Of a stretch of DNA of 64,000 nt, positions 15,631 to 23,213 are shown piece by piece. The stretch lies in assembly GCA_020633465.1 (NCBI GenBank), contig JACKDN010000040.1, forward strand, positions 1 through 64,000. Direction: 5' to 3'. Under the pieces are notes generated by a model. That model made no database searches and had not been told where the DNA came from. It saw nothing but the letters and a program-made list of their open reading frames with translations. Both the position numbers and the translations under genes were made by a program. The stretch comes from Myxococcales bacterium. Lineage in GTDB: Bacteria > Myxococcota_A > Bradymonadia > UBA7976 > UBA1532. The number at the start of each line of letters is the position of its first letter. Within the stretch, counting starts at the first letter, position 1.

Positions 15631-16983
15631 TTATTCGCGAATTGCGAATGACGCAACCCCCGGCGACAGGGCCTCCCACGCGGACGCGGCGGCGGCGACG
15701 TCGCCGCCGGCGGCGGCGATCAGGTCGGGGGCGGCGAGGCGGACGCCCGCGGCGCCAGCGACGACGGCGAGAGCCGCGGCGACCTCGGCGACGTCGGCGG
15801 GCGGGCAGCACAGCTTGCCGTGCACGCGGTGCGGGCCCTCGGGGGGCGGCGCCGGCGGGTGGTCGGCGTGGGGGCCCTCACCGCGGATGCAGGCGGCGCA
15901 CCGGCGCTCGACGGTCTCGTCGAAGACGACGATCTCGACGCCGTCGCCGAGGGCTTCGACGAGGTCGGCGACGACGCCGGGCGCCGGCTGCTCGGCGCGG
16001 AAGGCGAAGCCGCGCAGGGGGCCCTCGGCCAGACGCGCCAGGGCCGGGAAGCGCGGCACGCGGACGCCCTCGTGCTCGACGAAGCCGACCGGGGCGCCGT
16101 CCCACAACACCAGGTCCGCGCGATCGGCGCAGGCGTCGTAGAGCGTCGCGTTGAGTACCTCGCCGTGGCAGGGGCTGTGCGGCTGCACCCAGACGTGCTC
16201 GAAGCGCGGCTCGCCCTCGGCGTCGGCGCCGCGCAGGCGCACCTTCACGCGGCCGAGGTTCTGCACCTCGGCGTGGCCGGCGCGGCCGATCTGCGCCTGC
16301 ATGCCGAGCTGCCGCCAAGCCTGCGCCGCCACCTCGGGCTCACCGGCGCCGGTGGCGCAGATGCCCAGGTTCCACAGGATGGGCGCGTCGGGTTCGCTGG
16401 CCGCGGCCCAGGCCTGGAACTGCTCGAGGGCCTCGGCAAAACGGCCGCGGTGCTTCAACAGAAGGCCCAGGTCGAAGGCCCAGGCGGGCGCGGGGCCGAT
16501 GGCGGCGGCCTCGCGCAGGGCGGCCTCGGCAGCGGCGGTGTGGGCCTCACCGGCCTGCCGCAGGGCGTTGCCCAGCGTGCCCAGCAGGCGGCCGCCGATC
16601 TCCGGATCGCGGCGCTCGTGGGGCTCGAGGTGCTCGATGCACACGCCCAGGCGCGCCGCGGCGGGCAGCGCAGGATCGTCTTCGGGGATGGGCTCGTCGC
16701 CGGGGCGGCCGTCGATGGGGTCGAGCAGCAGCTCGGCGCCCAGGGTCACGAGGCGGGGCTCGAGGGGCCAGGCGTCGAGGATCAGCTCGGCCTCGGCGCG
16801 CACGTCTTCGTCGTCGCGTCGCGCCAGGGCGAGGATCTGCAGCCAGGCGAAGGCCACCTGAGGCGCGGTCTTCAGGCGATCGGCGTGGGCGTCGCGCAAG
16901 GCGCGGGCGCCGTCGAGATCCTGGGCGCGGCCGCGGTCGAGCAGGGCGCGGGCGAGGGCGTCGTCGTCGAGCGGGGTGTCCAT
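15631..16983 (-). CDS. TPR-type protein, unknown function
   Basis: This 450-residue cytoplasmic protein has no signal peptide. The first 250 residues are helical repeats of TPR type, for example L-L-G-T-L-G-N-A-L-R-Q-A-G and A-F-D-L-G-L-L-L-K-H-R-G-R-F-A-E-A-L. The C-terminal half is different and holds Cys clusters (V-E-R-R-C-A-A-C and K-L-C-C-P-P) and a His-containing W-V-Q-P-H-S-P-C-H-G. The Cys/His residues could bind a metal. I do not recognise the family. The last codons and the TAA overlap the palindrome in front of the HTH gene. Confidence 0.7.
   Translation of the reverse strand: MDTPLDDDALARALLDRGRAQDLDGARALRDAHADRLKTAPQVAFAWLQILALARRDDEDVRAEAELILDAWPLEPRLVTLGAELLLDPIDGRPGDEPIPEDDPALPAAARLGVCIEHLEPHERRDPEIGGRLLGTLGNALRQAGEAHTAAAEAALREAAAIGPAPAWAFDLGLLLKHRGRFAEALEQFQAWAAASEPDAPILWNLGICATGAGEPEVAAQAWRQLGMQAQIGRAGHAEVQNLGRVKVRLRGADAEGEPRFEHVWVQPHSPCHGEVLNATLYDACADRADLVLWDGAPVGFVEHEGVRVPRFPALARLAEGPLRGFAFRAEQPAPGVVADLVEALGDGVEIVVFDETVERRCAACIRGEGPHADHPPAPPPEGPHRVHGKLCCPPADVAEVAAALAVVAGAAGVRLAAPDLIAAAGGDVAAAASAWEALSPGVASFAIRE
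15633..15649. promoter_or_regulatory. Palindromic operator candidate before the HTH/nucleotidyltransferase pair
   Basis: ATTCGC-GAATT-GCGAAT is a perfect inverted repeat with 6-base arms, and it contains the 8-base palindrome TTCGCGAA. It is AT-rich compared with its surroundings and sits 13-29 bases before the HTH start codon, where an autoregulator would bind. It also encodes the last residues of the TPR gene, so chance is not excluded. Confidence 0.5.
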
Positions 16984-17076
16984 GGCGCGCAGTGGACACC
17001 AAGCAGCGGTGCGAGGCCAAGGCCGGAGTGGCCCCGCTGGCCAGCGGGCCGGCAGAGTGGCGCCGGGGAGGTGGCT

Positions 17077-17972
17077 ATGAATGGCGTTCTGGTGCGGGCG
17101 ACGATCGTGTGCGGCGTCGTCGGGCTCTGGGGGTGCGAGCAGGACAGCGGCGACGACGGGCCGACGGGCGACGGTCGGCAGGCGGCGCTGGCCTGCGCGC
17201 CGGGGTTTCAGTGCGTCCAGGCGTCGGCGCGTCGCCAGATCGCTGGCGGCGGTGCCTGGTCGGCGAGCGCGACGACGGGGCGGCCGGCGAGGGTCAGCTG
17301 CGCGTCGCCTGCGCCGCGGTGCCCGGCGGCACCGTGACGACGCGCACGCAGACGCAGCCCGTGGGCCGGGACCAGCAGGCGACGATCCACGCCGGCTGCG
17401 CGGCCGACGAGGTGCTCATCGGGGGCGGCGGCGAGTGGCCCGTGGACTGGATACCCTTCGCGAACCGGCCGGTGGTCGACGCGGGTACCGGCAAGCTGGT
17501 CTGGGAGATCGCTGGCGTCGGCGCGCCGGGCGACGTCGCGGTGCAGGCCATCTGCGCGGCGGGCGTGCCCGAGCCGACGCTGGCGTCGAAGGAGACGTTG
17601 GTGATGCCGGGCGGCCAGTGCGCCGACGTCGAGTGCCCCGCCGGCCTGCTGCGCCTGACCGGCGGCGCGCTGTGGGCGATCGGCATGGATCCCGACCAGA
17701 ACCGACCGGGCGCCGCGGGCTCGTGGACCTTCTGCGCGTTCAACCCCGTGCGCGAGGAGCGGCCGTTCCTGGTGTCGGCGCTCTGCGTGCCGATTCAGCG
17801 GGGGCGTGCACTGCGAAGTGCCCCGAATGCGCAACGGGCTCCCAGTCGGATAGAGTGCACGCCTCGTCCACACGACCCGGAGGCCGAGCGTTGGCGACCC
17901 GACCCGCTGCCCGCGTCTGGATCCTGGCCGGGATGGCGTTCCTCCTGTACGGCGGCGTCGCGGCCTGGGTGA
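17077..17972 (+). CDS. Lipoprotein, unknown function (one frameshift)
   Basis: The ATG at 17077 follows GGGGAGG. The signal ends V-G-L-W-G-C, then an acidic linker D-S-G-D-D-G-P. The frame changes at about 17270-17300, after which the protein continues with G-G-T-V-T-T-R-T-Q-T-Q, I-H-A-G-C-A-A-D-E-V-L-I-G-G-G and several Cys, suggesting a disulfide-bonded beta domain. One missing base restores the frame. After about 17800 the frame runs through a repeat element and into the next gene, so the last 50-60 residues may be spurious. The true stop may be lost. The family is not recognised. Confidence 0.55.
17800..17843 (+). repeat. Solo half of the palindromic repeat element
   Basis: These 44 bases, beginning GGGGGCGTGCAC and ending GGGCTCC, match 18580-18622 at most positions. 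The copy lies at the 3' end of the lipoprotein gene and 48 bases before the next start codon. It corresponds to one arm of the larger inverted-repeat element downstream. Confidence 0.75.
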
Positions 17973-18319
17973 ACGCCGACCACGGCGCGGCCGTGGCCCT
18001 GACCGCGCTGGGCGTGCAGGGGATGTCGAGCGCGTTCGCGACGTTCTGGACCAGCTGGCTCATCGACGTCGTCGTTGCCCGCGGGCTGCGCCTCGGCTGG
18101 TCGCCCGCCGCGGCGCTCGCCGCGGGCGTCCTGGGGGGCACCTCGGTGGCGGCCGCGCAGCACCTGTCCGTGAACCTGATGGCGGGCACCCCGGCGCTCT
18201 GGGCGACGGTCGCCCTGCCGATGACCGCCGGGCTGGTGTACAGCGCGATCTACGCGGGCGCGGCGGTGCGGCGAGAGCGGCTCGGGGCCCACGCAGCGGC
18301 ATCGGCCGGCAGCGCCTGA
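17891..18319 (+). CDS. Small integral membrane protein
   Basis: This 142-residue protein starts at a TTG with CGGAGG seven bases upstream. It has three or four hydrophobic segments: I-L-A-G-M-A-F-L-L-Y-G-G-V-A-A-W, V-A-L-T-A-L-G-V-Q-G-M-S-S-A-F-A, a segment ending S-V-A-A-A-Q-H, and A-T-V-A-L-P-M-T-A-G-L-V-Y. The compact pattern with charged D-V-V-V-A-R-G-L-R-L in the middle suggests an inner-membrane protein. The family is not recognised. It lies between a repeat half and a complete repeat element. Confidence 0.7.
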   Translation: MATRPAARVWILAGMAFLLYGGVAAWVNADHGAAVALTALGVQGMSSAFATFWTSWLIDVVVARGLRLGWSPAAALAAGVLGGTSVAAAQHLSVNLMAGTPALWATVALPMTAGLVYSAIYAGAAVRRERLGAHAAASAGSA

Positions 18320-18659
18320 GGAGGCCCCCCGCGCCCATCAGGGGCGAACAGCCCGGCGCCCGACCGTTGCGCGCCCCGGCCCGGCGTCCTACCCTGCGGA
18401 CCGGGCTGCCGTGTTCGGAGGTCCGGGTGACGCTGTGCGCGGCGGGGTGCCCGGCCTCTGAGCCTGTTGCGCATCGAGGGGTCGAGCCGGGTGCGTCACC
18501 GAGGGCTCGGTTCAAGGCGCGAAAGCACGACGACATCCGACGATGTCGCCTCGCTTTCGCAACGCCGAGCCGAGCATCCGGGGGCGTGCACCGCGAAGGG
18601 CCTCGAATGTGCACCAGGCTCCTCGCGACGCGGCGTGGGCGGCGACGGCAGGGCGACCG
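18320..18659. other. 340-base intergenic region dominated by a palindromic element
   Basis: No credible gene is visible. Bases 18460-18621 are an inverted-repeat element described separately. The first 140 bases (18320-18459) hold no feature I can name. The rhomboid gene begins 38 bases after the element. Confidence 0.7.
18460..18621. repeat. MITE-like palindromic repeat element (162 bp)
   Basis: The ends are inverted copies: GAGCCTGTTGCGCAT-CGAGG on the left, and the complement of GAGCCTGGTGCACATTCGAGG on the right. Pairing continues inward through CGGGTGCG/GTGCACG-like blocks, GGCTCGG (18504-18510) with CCGAGCC (18565-18571), GCGAAAGC (18519-18526) with GCTTTCGC (18553-18560), and CGACAT (18531-18536) with ATGTCG (18543-18548), leaving a 6-base loop. 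It carries no ORF of its own. A separate half copy lies at 17800-17843. The structure resembles a non-autonomous MITE or a large REP unit. Confidence 0.8.
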
Positions 18660-19529
18660 ATGTTCGTGATCTTCCCCCTCGGCCACGACCAGGAGGTCTA
18701 CAGCCAACCGTGGCTGACCTACGGCCTGATCGCGGCCTGTTGTCTCGTGTTCGTGTGGCAGAGCAGCGCGCAAGACCACGCGCTCAGCGAGCTCGACGCG
18801 CAGCTGTTCGGGGTCGCGCGGTATCTCGACGAGGTGCCGGAGGCGCGCATCTCCCCGTCGGTGGCCGACCAGCTGCCGGCCCAGCTCCGGGGCCCTGCCT
18901 TCGAGCTGACCGCCGCCACCGACGACGATCCCGACGTGGACTTCGAGCTCGAGGATCAGCTGCTGGCGGCCGGCGACGCGCTCCGCCGGGTGCCGACCCT
19001 GCGCCTGGGTTACGTGCCGGCGGACGGCGGGGTCGGGCGCATGGTGACGTCGATGTTCGCGCACGGCGGCTGGATGCACCTGATCGGCAACATGGTGTTC
19101 CTGCTCTTGACCGGGGCGGTCATCGAGTGCTTCTGGCGACCCGCGGCCTTCGTCGGGCTGTACCTGCTGGCCGGCGTCGCGGGCGCGCTGGCCCACCGAC
19201 TCGTGGATCCGACCAGCGCGGTGCCCCTCGTCGGCGCCTCGGGCGCGATCGCCGGGCTGATGGCGGCCTTCCTGCTGGGGCACGCGCGCACCCGCATCCG
19301 CCTGGGCTATTTCGTCTGGTTCTTCTTCGCGATCCGCGCCGGGGCCTTCGTCGTGCCGGCGCTGGTGGTCATCCCGCTCTGGGCGGCGCAGCAGGTGTTC
19401 TACCTGTGGCTCGAGCCCACCGACGGCGTCGCCTACGCGGCCCACGTGGGCGGCTTCCTCGCCGGGGTGGCCGCCACCTTCGGCGCACGCCACCTGCGAT
19501 GGATCGCGACCGACGCCGGGCGCGCGTGA
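18660..19529 (+). CDS. Rhomboid family intramembrane serine protease
   Basis: This 289-residue inner-membrane protease has the catalytic G-A-S-G-A motif with Ser 194 and the partner His 262 in A-H-V-G-G-F-L-A-G. The H-G-G-W-M-H-L-I-G-N-M region before the first catalytic segment is also typical. Rhomboids cut membrane proteins within or near the bilayer. The N-terminal 110 residues between the first membrane segment and the core are acidic and family-specific. I start at the ATG at 18660; longer frames upstream run into the repeat element and lack a domain. Confidence 0.92.
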   Translation: MFVIFPLGHDQEVYSQPWLTYGLIAACCLVFVWQSSAQDHALSELDAQLFGVARYLDEVPEARISPSVADQLPAQLRGPAFELTAATDDDPDVDFELEDQLLAAGDALRRVPTLRLGYVPADGGVGRMVTSMFAHGGWMHLIGNMVFLLLTGAVIECFWRPAAFVGLYLLAGVAGALAHRLVDPTSAVPLVGASGAIAGLMAAFLLGHARTRIRLGYFVWFFFAIRAGAFVVPALVVIPLWAAQQVFYLWLEPTDGVAYAAHVGGFLAGVAATFGARHLRWIATDAGRA

Positions 19530-19566
19530 GGCGGCCGGCGTCGGGAACACCGGCGAACGCCGCGCG

Positions 19567-19595
19567 CTGATCCGGCTGCCGACCCGTGGTATCAC
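19567..19595 (+). promoter_or_regulatory. Candidate leaderless promoter CTGATC-N17-TATCAC
   Basis: TATCAC (19590-19595) ends seven bases before the GTG of the RecC-like gene. With a normal -10 to start distance, transcription would begin at the start codon, giving a leaderless mRNA. No ribosome site is visible. The -35 match is weak. Confidence 0.4.
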
Positions 19596-19602
19596 CACCC
19601 CC

Positions 19603-22600
19603 GTGCTGCACCTCTGCTACGCCAACCGCCTCGACGTCCTGACGGCCCCGCTGGGCGCGCACGTGGGCGAGGCCCAGCGGGCCGATCCGCTGGCGCCGGT
19701 CACGATCGTCGTGCCCAACCGGTCGATCGCGCAGTTCGTGCGCTTCCGGCTGGCCGAGCAGCTCGGGGTGGCGGCGAACCTGCGCTTCGACTTCCTCGAG
19801 CGGTGTTTGCGGCGGGCGGCGACCGAGGCGGATCCGCTGCTGCGGGTGCTGGATCCGGCGGCGCTGCGGGTGCTGCTCTACAGCCGGCTTCGCGATCCCG
19901 GCTTCGTCGCGGCGCCGGCGCTGGAGCCGGTGCGGGCGTGGCTGGGGGCGATGCCGGAGGCGGATCCCGAGGCGCGCGCGCTGGAGCTGGCGGGGCAGCT
20001 CGCCGGGCTGTTCGACGGCTACGCGCGGGCGCGGCAGGGCATGCTCCGGGCGTGGGCGAAGGGGCCGGTGTGCGGGGCCGACTTCGCGGACGCCGAGGGG
20101 TGGCAGCGGGCGCTGTACCGGGCGATGTTCGACGATCGGGGGGTGGCGCGCGTGCGCGGCGTCGCGTCGACGCCGGGGACGGATCAGCTGAGCCTGTTCG
20201 GGCCGCCGACGCGCTGGATGCTGCTGGCCGACGCCATCGCGCGGGCCGAGGCGTTGGCGCTGCCGCCGGCGCTGCACGTCTTCGGGCTGTCTTACGTACC
20301 ACCGGCGTTCGCCGAGGCCCTGCGGCGGGTGGCCGGCGAGACGGCCCTGTACGTCTACGCGCTGAACCCGTGCCTCGAGTTCTGGGAGGACGTGGACGCG
20401 GGGTTCGGGGCGCAGCGTGAGCTGGACGCGCGGCGGCGCGCGTGGGCGCGGCGGGGCGAGGGCGGCGAGCGCGAGGGCGCGGATCCCTACGACCTCGATC
20501 GGCCGGGTGATACGCCGGCGCTGCGGCTGTGGGGGCGGCCGGGGCGCGAGTACGTGCGGCTGCTGGGCGATCTGTCCGGCAGCACGTTCGCGCCGGGCTT
20601 CGTCGATCCGGTGCAGGGCCAGCCGACGCTGCTGAGCCGACTGCAACGCGACGTGCTGCTGCGGGCGCCGGAGCGGCCGCCGGTGGCGGGCGGCGGTGAG
20701 GCGGACGACTCGATCACGTTCGTGGCCAGCCCCGGGCTGCGGCGCGAGGTCGAGGTCGTGGCGGACCGCATCTGGGCGCTGATGACCGAGGACGCGGCCA
20801 AGGGCTCGACTCCCCTCCACTTTCACGAGATCGGGGTGCTCGTCACGGACGCGCGCCGGGACGCCTATCTGACCCACCTCGAGGCCGTCTTCCGGGCGCG
20901 CCACGACCTGCCGTTCAACATGGTCGACCGGCGACTGGCCGGGCAGAGCCGCGTGGTCGAGGCGGTCGAGCGGCTGCTGCAGTTGCCCGGTGAGGCGCCG
21001 GGCTACACGGCGCTGGTCGACCTGGTGACGCACCCGGCGGTGGCGGGCGCGGAGGGCGACACGTGGCGCGGGTGGCTGGAGGCGCTCGGCGTGGTGCTGG
21101 CGCCGAATCGCGAGGCGCTGGCCGGCACCTACGTCGAGCGCGACGTCTTCACCTGGGATCAGGTGCTGCGGCGGCTGGCGCTGGGGGCGGTGAGCGGGGA
21201 CGTGGACGCGCCGCTCGAGACCGACGAGGGCGCCTGGCTGCCGTTCGCGGTGCCGCCGGAGCAGGTCGGTAGCGCCGGCCGGCTGATCGCGCGGCTGCGG
21301 GCGCTGCTCGAGGACGCGGCGGCCTACGGCGCGGCGCGGCTGACGCTGTCGGCGTGGGCCGAGGCGCTGAGCACGCTGGTGAGCACGCACCTCTCGGCGG
21401 ACGCGCCGCACGACGAGACGGCGCTCGCGCGGTGCCTCGAGGTGATCGGCCGGCTGGCCGACGCGGACGTCGAGGGCCAGCCGGTGCCCTTCGCCGTGGC
21501 GCGCGGCCTGGCGCTGGACGGGCTCGGGCGGCTCGACGCCGGGCGCGGGCAGCACCTGGCCGACGGCGTGGTGGTGTCGTCGCTGCTGCCGATGCGCGCG
21601 GTGCCCTTCCGCGCGGTCTTCGTGCTGGGGCTGGGCGAGGGTGAGTTCCCGGCGCGCGAGCGGGAGGATCCGCTCGACCTTCGCCGGGCGCGGCGGGTGC
21701 CGGGTGACGTGTCGCCCGCCGAGCGCGATCGCTACCTGTTCCTCGAGACGCTGCTGGCGGCGCGCGAGCGCGTGATCCTGTCGTGGGTGGCGCGCGACGC
21801 GAAGACGGGCGACACGCTGGAGCCCTCGCCGGTGGTGCGCGAGCTGCAGTTCGTATTGCGTGGCTACGTGGGCGCGGACGCGCTGGCCGCGATGACGGTG
21901 CGGCACCCCGTGGTGCCCTACGACGACGCGCACTTCCCGGAGCTGGCGCCGCCCGACGCGGTGGCGCCGGACGTGGCGCTGCCGCCGGTGACGGGCCCGG
22001 CGCGGCGGGCGGCGCAGGTGCGCGCGCTGCGGCGCGACCTGGAGCGGCACCTGGGCGGGCCGATGCCCCCCGAGCACGAGGTGCGGCGGCACCTGGCGCC
22101 GGATGTCTATGCGCAGGTGCGCGCGGCGCTGCGCGTCGAGGCGGCGCCCGAGGTCGAGCCGGAGGACGACGCGCCGCGGACGCTCAGCGTGGCGGCGCTG
22201 CTGAACTTCCTGCGATCGCCGCTGCAGGGCTCGGCGCGGGCGGTGCTGGGGCTGGCGAGCGTCGACGAGGCGGCCGACGTGCCGACCGACGAGCCGTTGA
22301 CACTCGACGCGCGCGATCGGCGGGCGCTGCTCGACGCGGCGTTCCGCGCCGGGGGCGGTGAGCGCGACGCGACGCACGCGGCCTGGCACGCGGGCTTCGA
22401 GCGGCTGACGCTGGCGGGGCGGGCGCCGGTCGGCCCCTTCGCGACCCGACGCGCCGCGGACGATCTGGCGGTGCTGGACGCCTGGCTCGAGCACGACGCG
22501 CGGGACGGCGAGGGACCGTGGACGCGCATCCGGCTGGGCGGCGATCCGCGGGCCGAGGCGCCCGCCGACGAGGTGCTGCCGGCGCTGACGCTCACCGCGC

Positions 22601-23115
22601 GCATCGACGGCGCGCCGCGCCCGGTGCTGTTGAGCGGCACGCTGCAACCGGTGCGGGGCACCACGACGCTGCGCTGCGTGACGCGCGAGACGCCCGACGC
22701 CACGGACGATCTGCCGGCGTTCGTGACGCTGGTGATCCTGGCCGCGCTCGAGCGGGCACCCGACGACCGCTGCACCGCGTTGATCGCCACCGCGGATCCC
22801 GCGGGGGCGGGCCGCGTGCGCCGCCCGCTGCGCGTCCCCCCGCCCGACTTCGCGCGCGCCTGGCTGGCGGGCGTCGCCGGCGAGCTGCTCACCGGCCTGC
22901 ACCCCTATCGCATGCCCATCGAGGCGCTGCTGCGCTGGCGCCGCGCCCTGCACTACGACGCGGGGGCCGCGTTCTCGGTGCGCCCCAGCGAGCGCACGAG
23001 CGACGACCACGGCCCCATCCGCGATCCCGCCGCGTTCCCCGTGGCGCCGACGCCCTACGCCCACGCCGCGATGAACCGCCGCCTGGGCGACTGGTTCCAC
23101 GCCGGCGGCGGCTGA
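19603..23115 (+). CDS. Divergent RecC-like protein (exonuclease V gamma-type)
   Basis: This 1170-residue protein has the RecC layout: N-terminal Y-A-N-R-L-D-V-L, then L-G-V-A-A-N-L-R-F-D as in RecC proteins, a central R-R-E-V-E-V-V-A-D-R-I block, and the conserved S-L-L-P-M-R-A-V-P-F-R-A-V-F-V-L-G-L-G-E region followed by R-D-R-Y-L-F-L-E-T-L-L-A-A-R. There is no Walker A motif, as expected for the inactivated helicase fold of RecC. It is clearly less like E. coli RecC than the second copy at 29122, so it is a paralogue. RecC normally holds RecB and RecD together and reads Chi. This copy has no adjacent RecB. AddB-type identity is the main alternative. Confidence 0.82.
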   Translation: MLHLCYANRLDVLTAPLGAHVGEAQRADPLAPVTIVVPNRSIAQFVRFRLAEQLGVAANLRFDFLERCLRRAATEADPLLRVLDPAALRVLLYSRLRDPGFVAAPALEPVRAWLGAMPEADPEARALELAGQLAGLFDGYARARQGMLRAWAKGPVCGADFADAEGWQRALYRAMFDDRGVARVRGVASTPGTDQLSLFGPPTRWMLLADAIARAEALALPPALHVFGLSYVPPAFAEALRRVAGETALYVYALNPCLEFWEDVDAGFGAQRELDARRRAWARRGEGGEREGADPYDLDRPGDTPALRLWGRPGREYVRLLGDLSGSTFAPGFVDPVQGQPTLLSRLQRDVLLRAPERPPVAGGGEADDSITFVASPGLRREVEVVADRIWALMTEDAAKGSTPLHFHEIGVLVTDARRDAYLTHLEAVFRARHDLPFNMVDRRLAGQSRVVEAVERLLQLPGEAPGYTALVDLVTHPAVAGAEGDTWRGWLEALGVVLAPNREALAGTYVERDVFTWDQVLRRLALGAVSGDVDAPLETDEGAWLPFAVPPEQVGSAGRLIARLRALLEDAAAYGAARLTLSAWAEALSTLVSTHLSADAPHDETALARCLEVIGRLADADVEGQPVPFAVARGLALDGLGRLDAGRGQHLADGVVVSSLLPMRAVPFRAVFVLGLGEGEFPAREREDPLDLRRARRVPGDVSPAERDRYLFLETLLAARERVILSWVARDAKTGDTLEPSPVVRELQFVLRGYVGADALAAMTVRHPVVPYDDAHFPELAPPDAVAPDVALPPVTGPARRAAQVRALRRDLERHLGGPMPPEHEVRRHLAPDVYAQVRAALRVEAAPEVEPEDDAPRTLSVAALLNFLRSPLQGSARAVLGLASVDEAADVPTDEPLTLDARDRRALLDAAFRAGGGERDATHAAWHAGFERLTLAGRAPVGPFATRRAADDLAVLDAWLEHDARDGEGPWTRIRLGGDPRAEAPADEVLPALTLTARIDGAPRPVLLSGTLQPVRGTTTLRCVTRETPDATDDLPAFVTLVILAALERAPDDRCTALIATADPAGAGRVRRPLRVPPPDFARAWLAGVAGELLTGLHPYRMPIEALLRWRRALHYDAGAAFSVRPSERTSDDHGPIRDPAAFPVAPTPYAHAAMNRRLGDWFHAGGG

Positions 23116-23191
23116 GCGCGCCGCGCTCGACAGAGAAGTTCGAGAAAATCGAGCGACCCGCGCAACACGCGCCGCAGTTGTCCGATGACGT

Positions 23192-23208
23192 CTCCCGTTC
23201 CACGGGAG
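23192..23208 (+). promoter_or_regulatory. Hairpin sequestering the ribosome site of the Rpn gene
   Basis: CTCCCGT-TCC-ACGGGAG is a perfect 7-bp stem with a 3-base loop. The GGGAG in the right arm is the only ribosome-binding site for the ATG at 23214, five bases on. Folding would hide it, so translation may be limited until the hairpin opens. Confidence 0.65.
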
Positions 23209-23213
23209 TCCTC

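Noticed and set aside
17891..17972. Overlap of the lipoprotein frame with the next gene as a true overlap
   Set aside because: The overlap lies after the repeat half and the tail is not domain-like. A lost stop or another missing base near 17800 is simpler.
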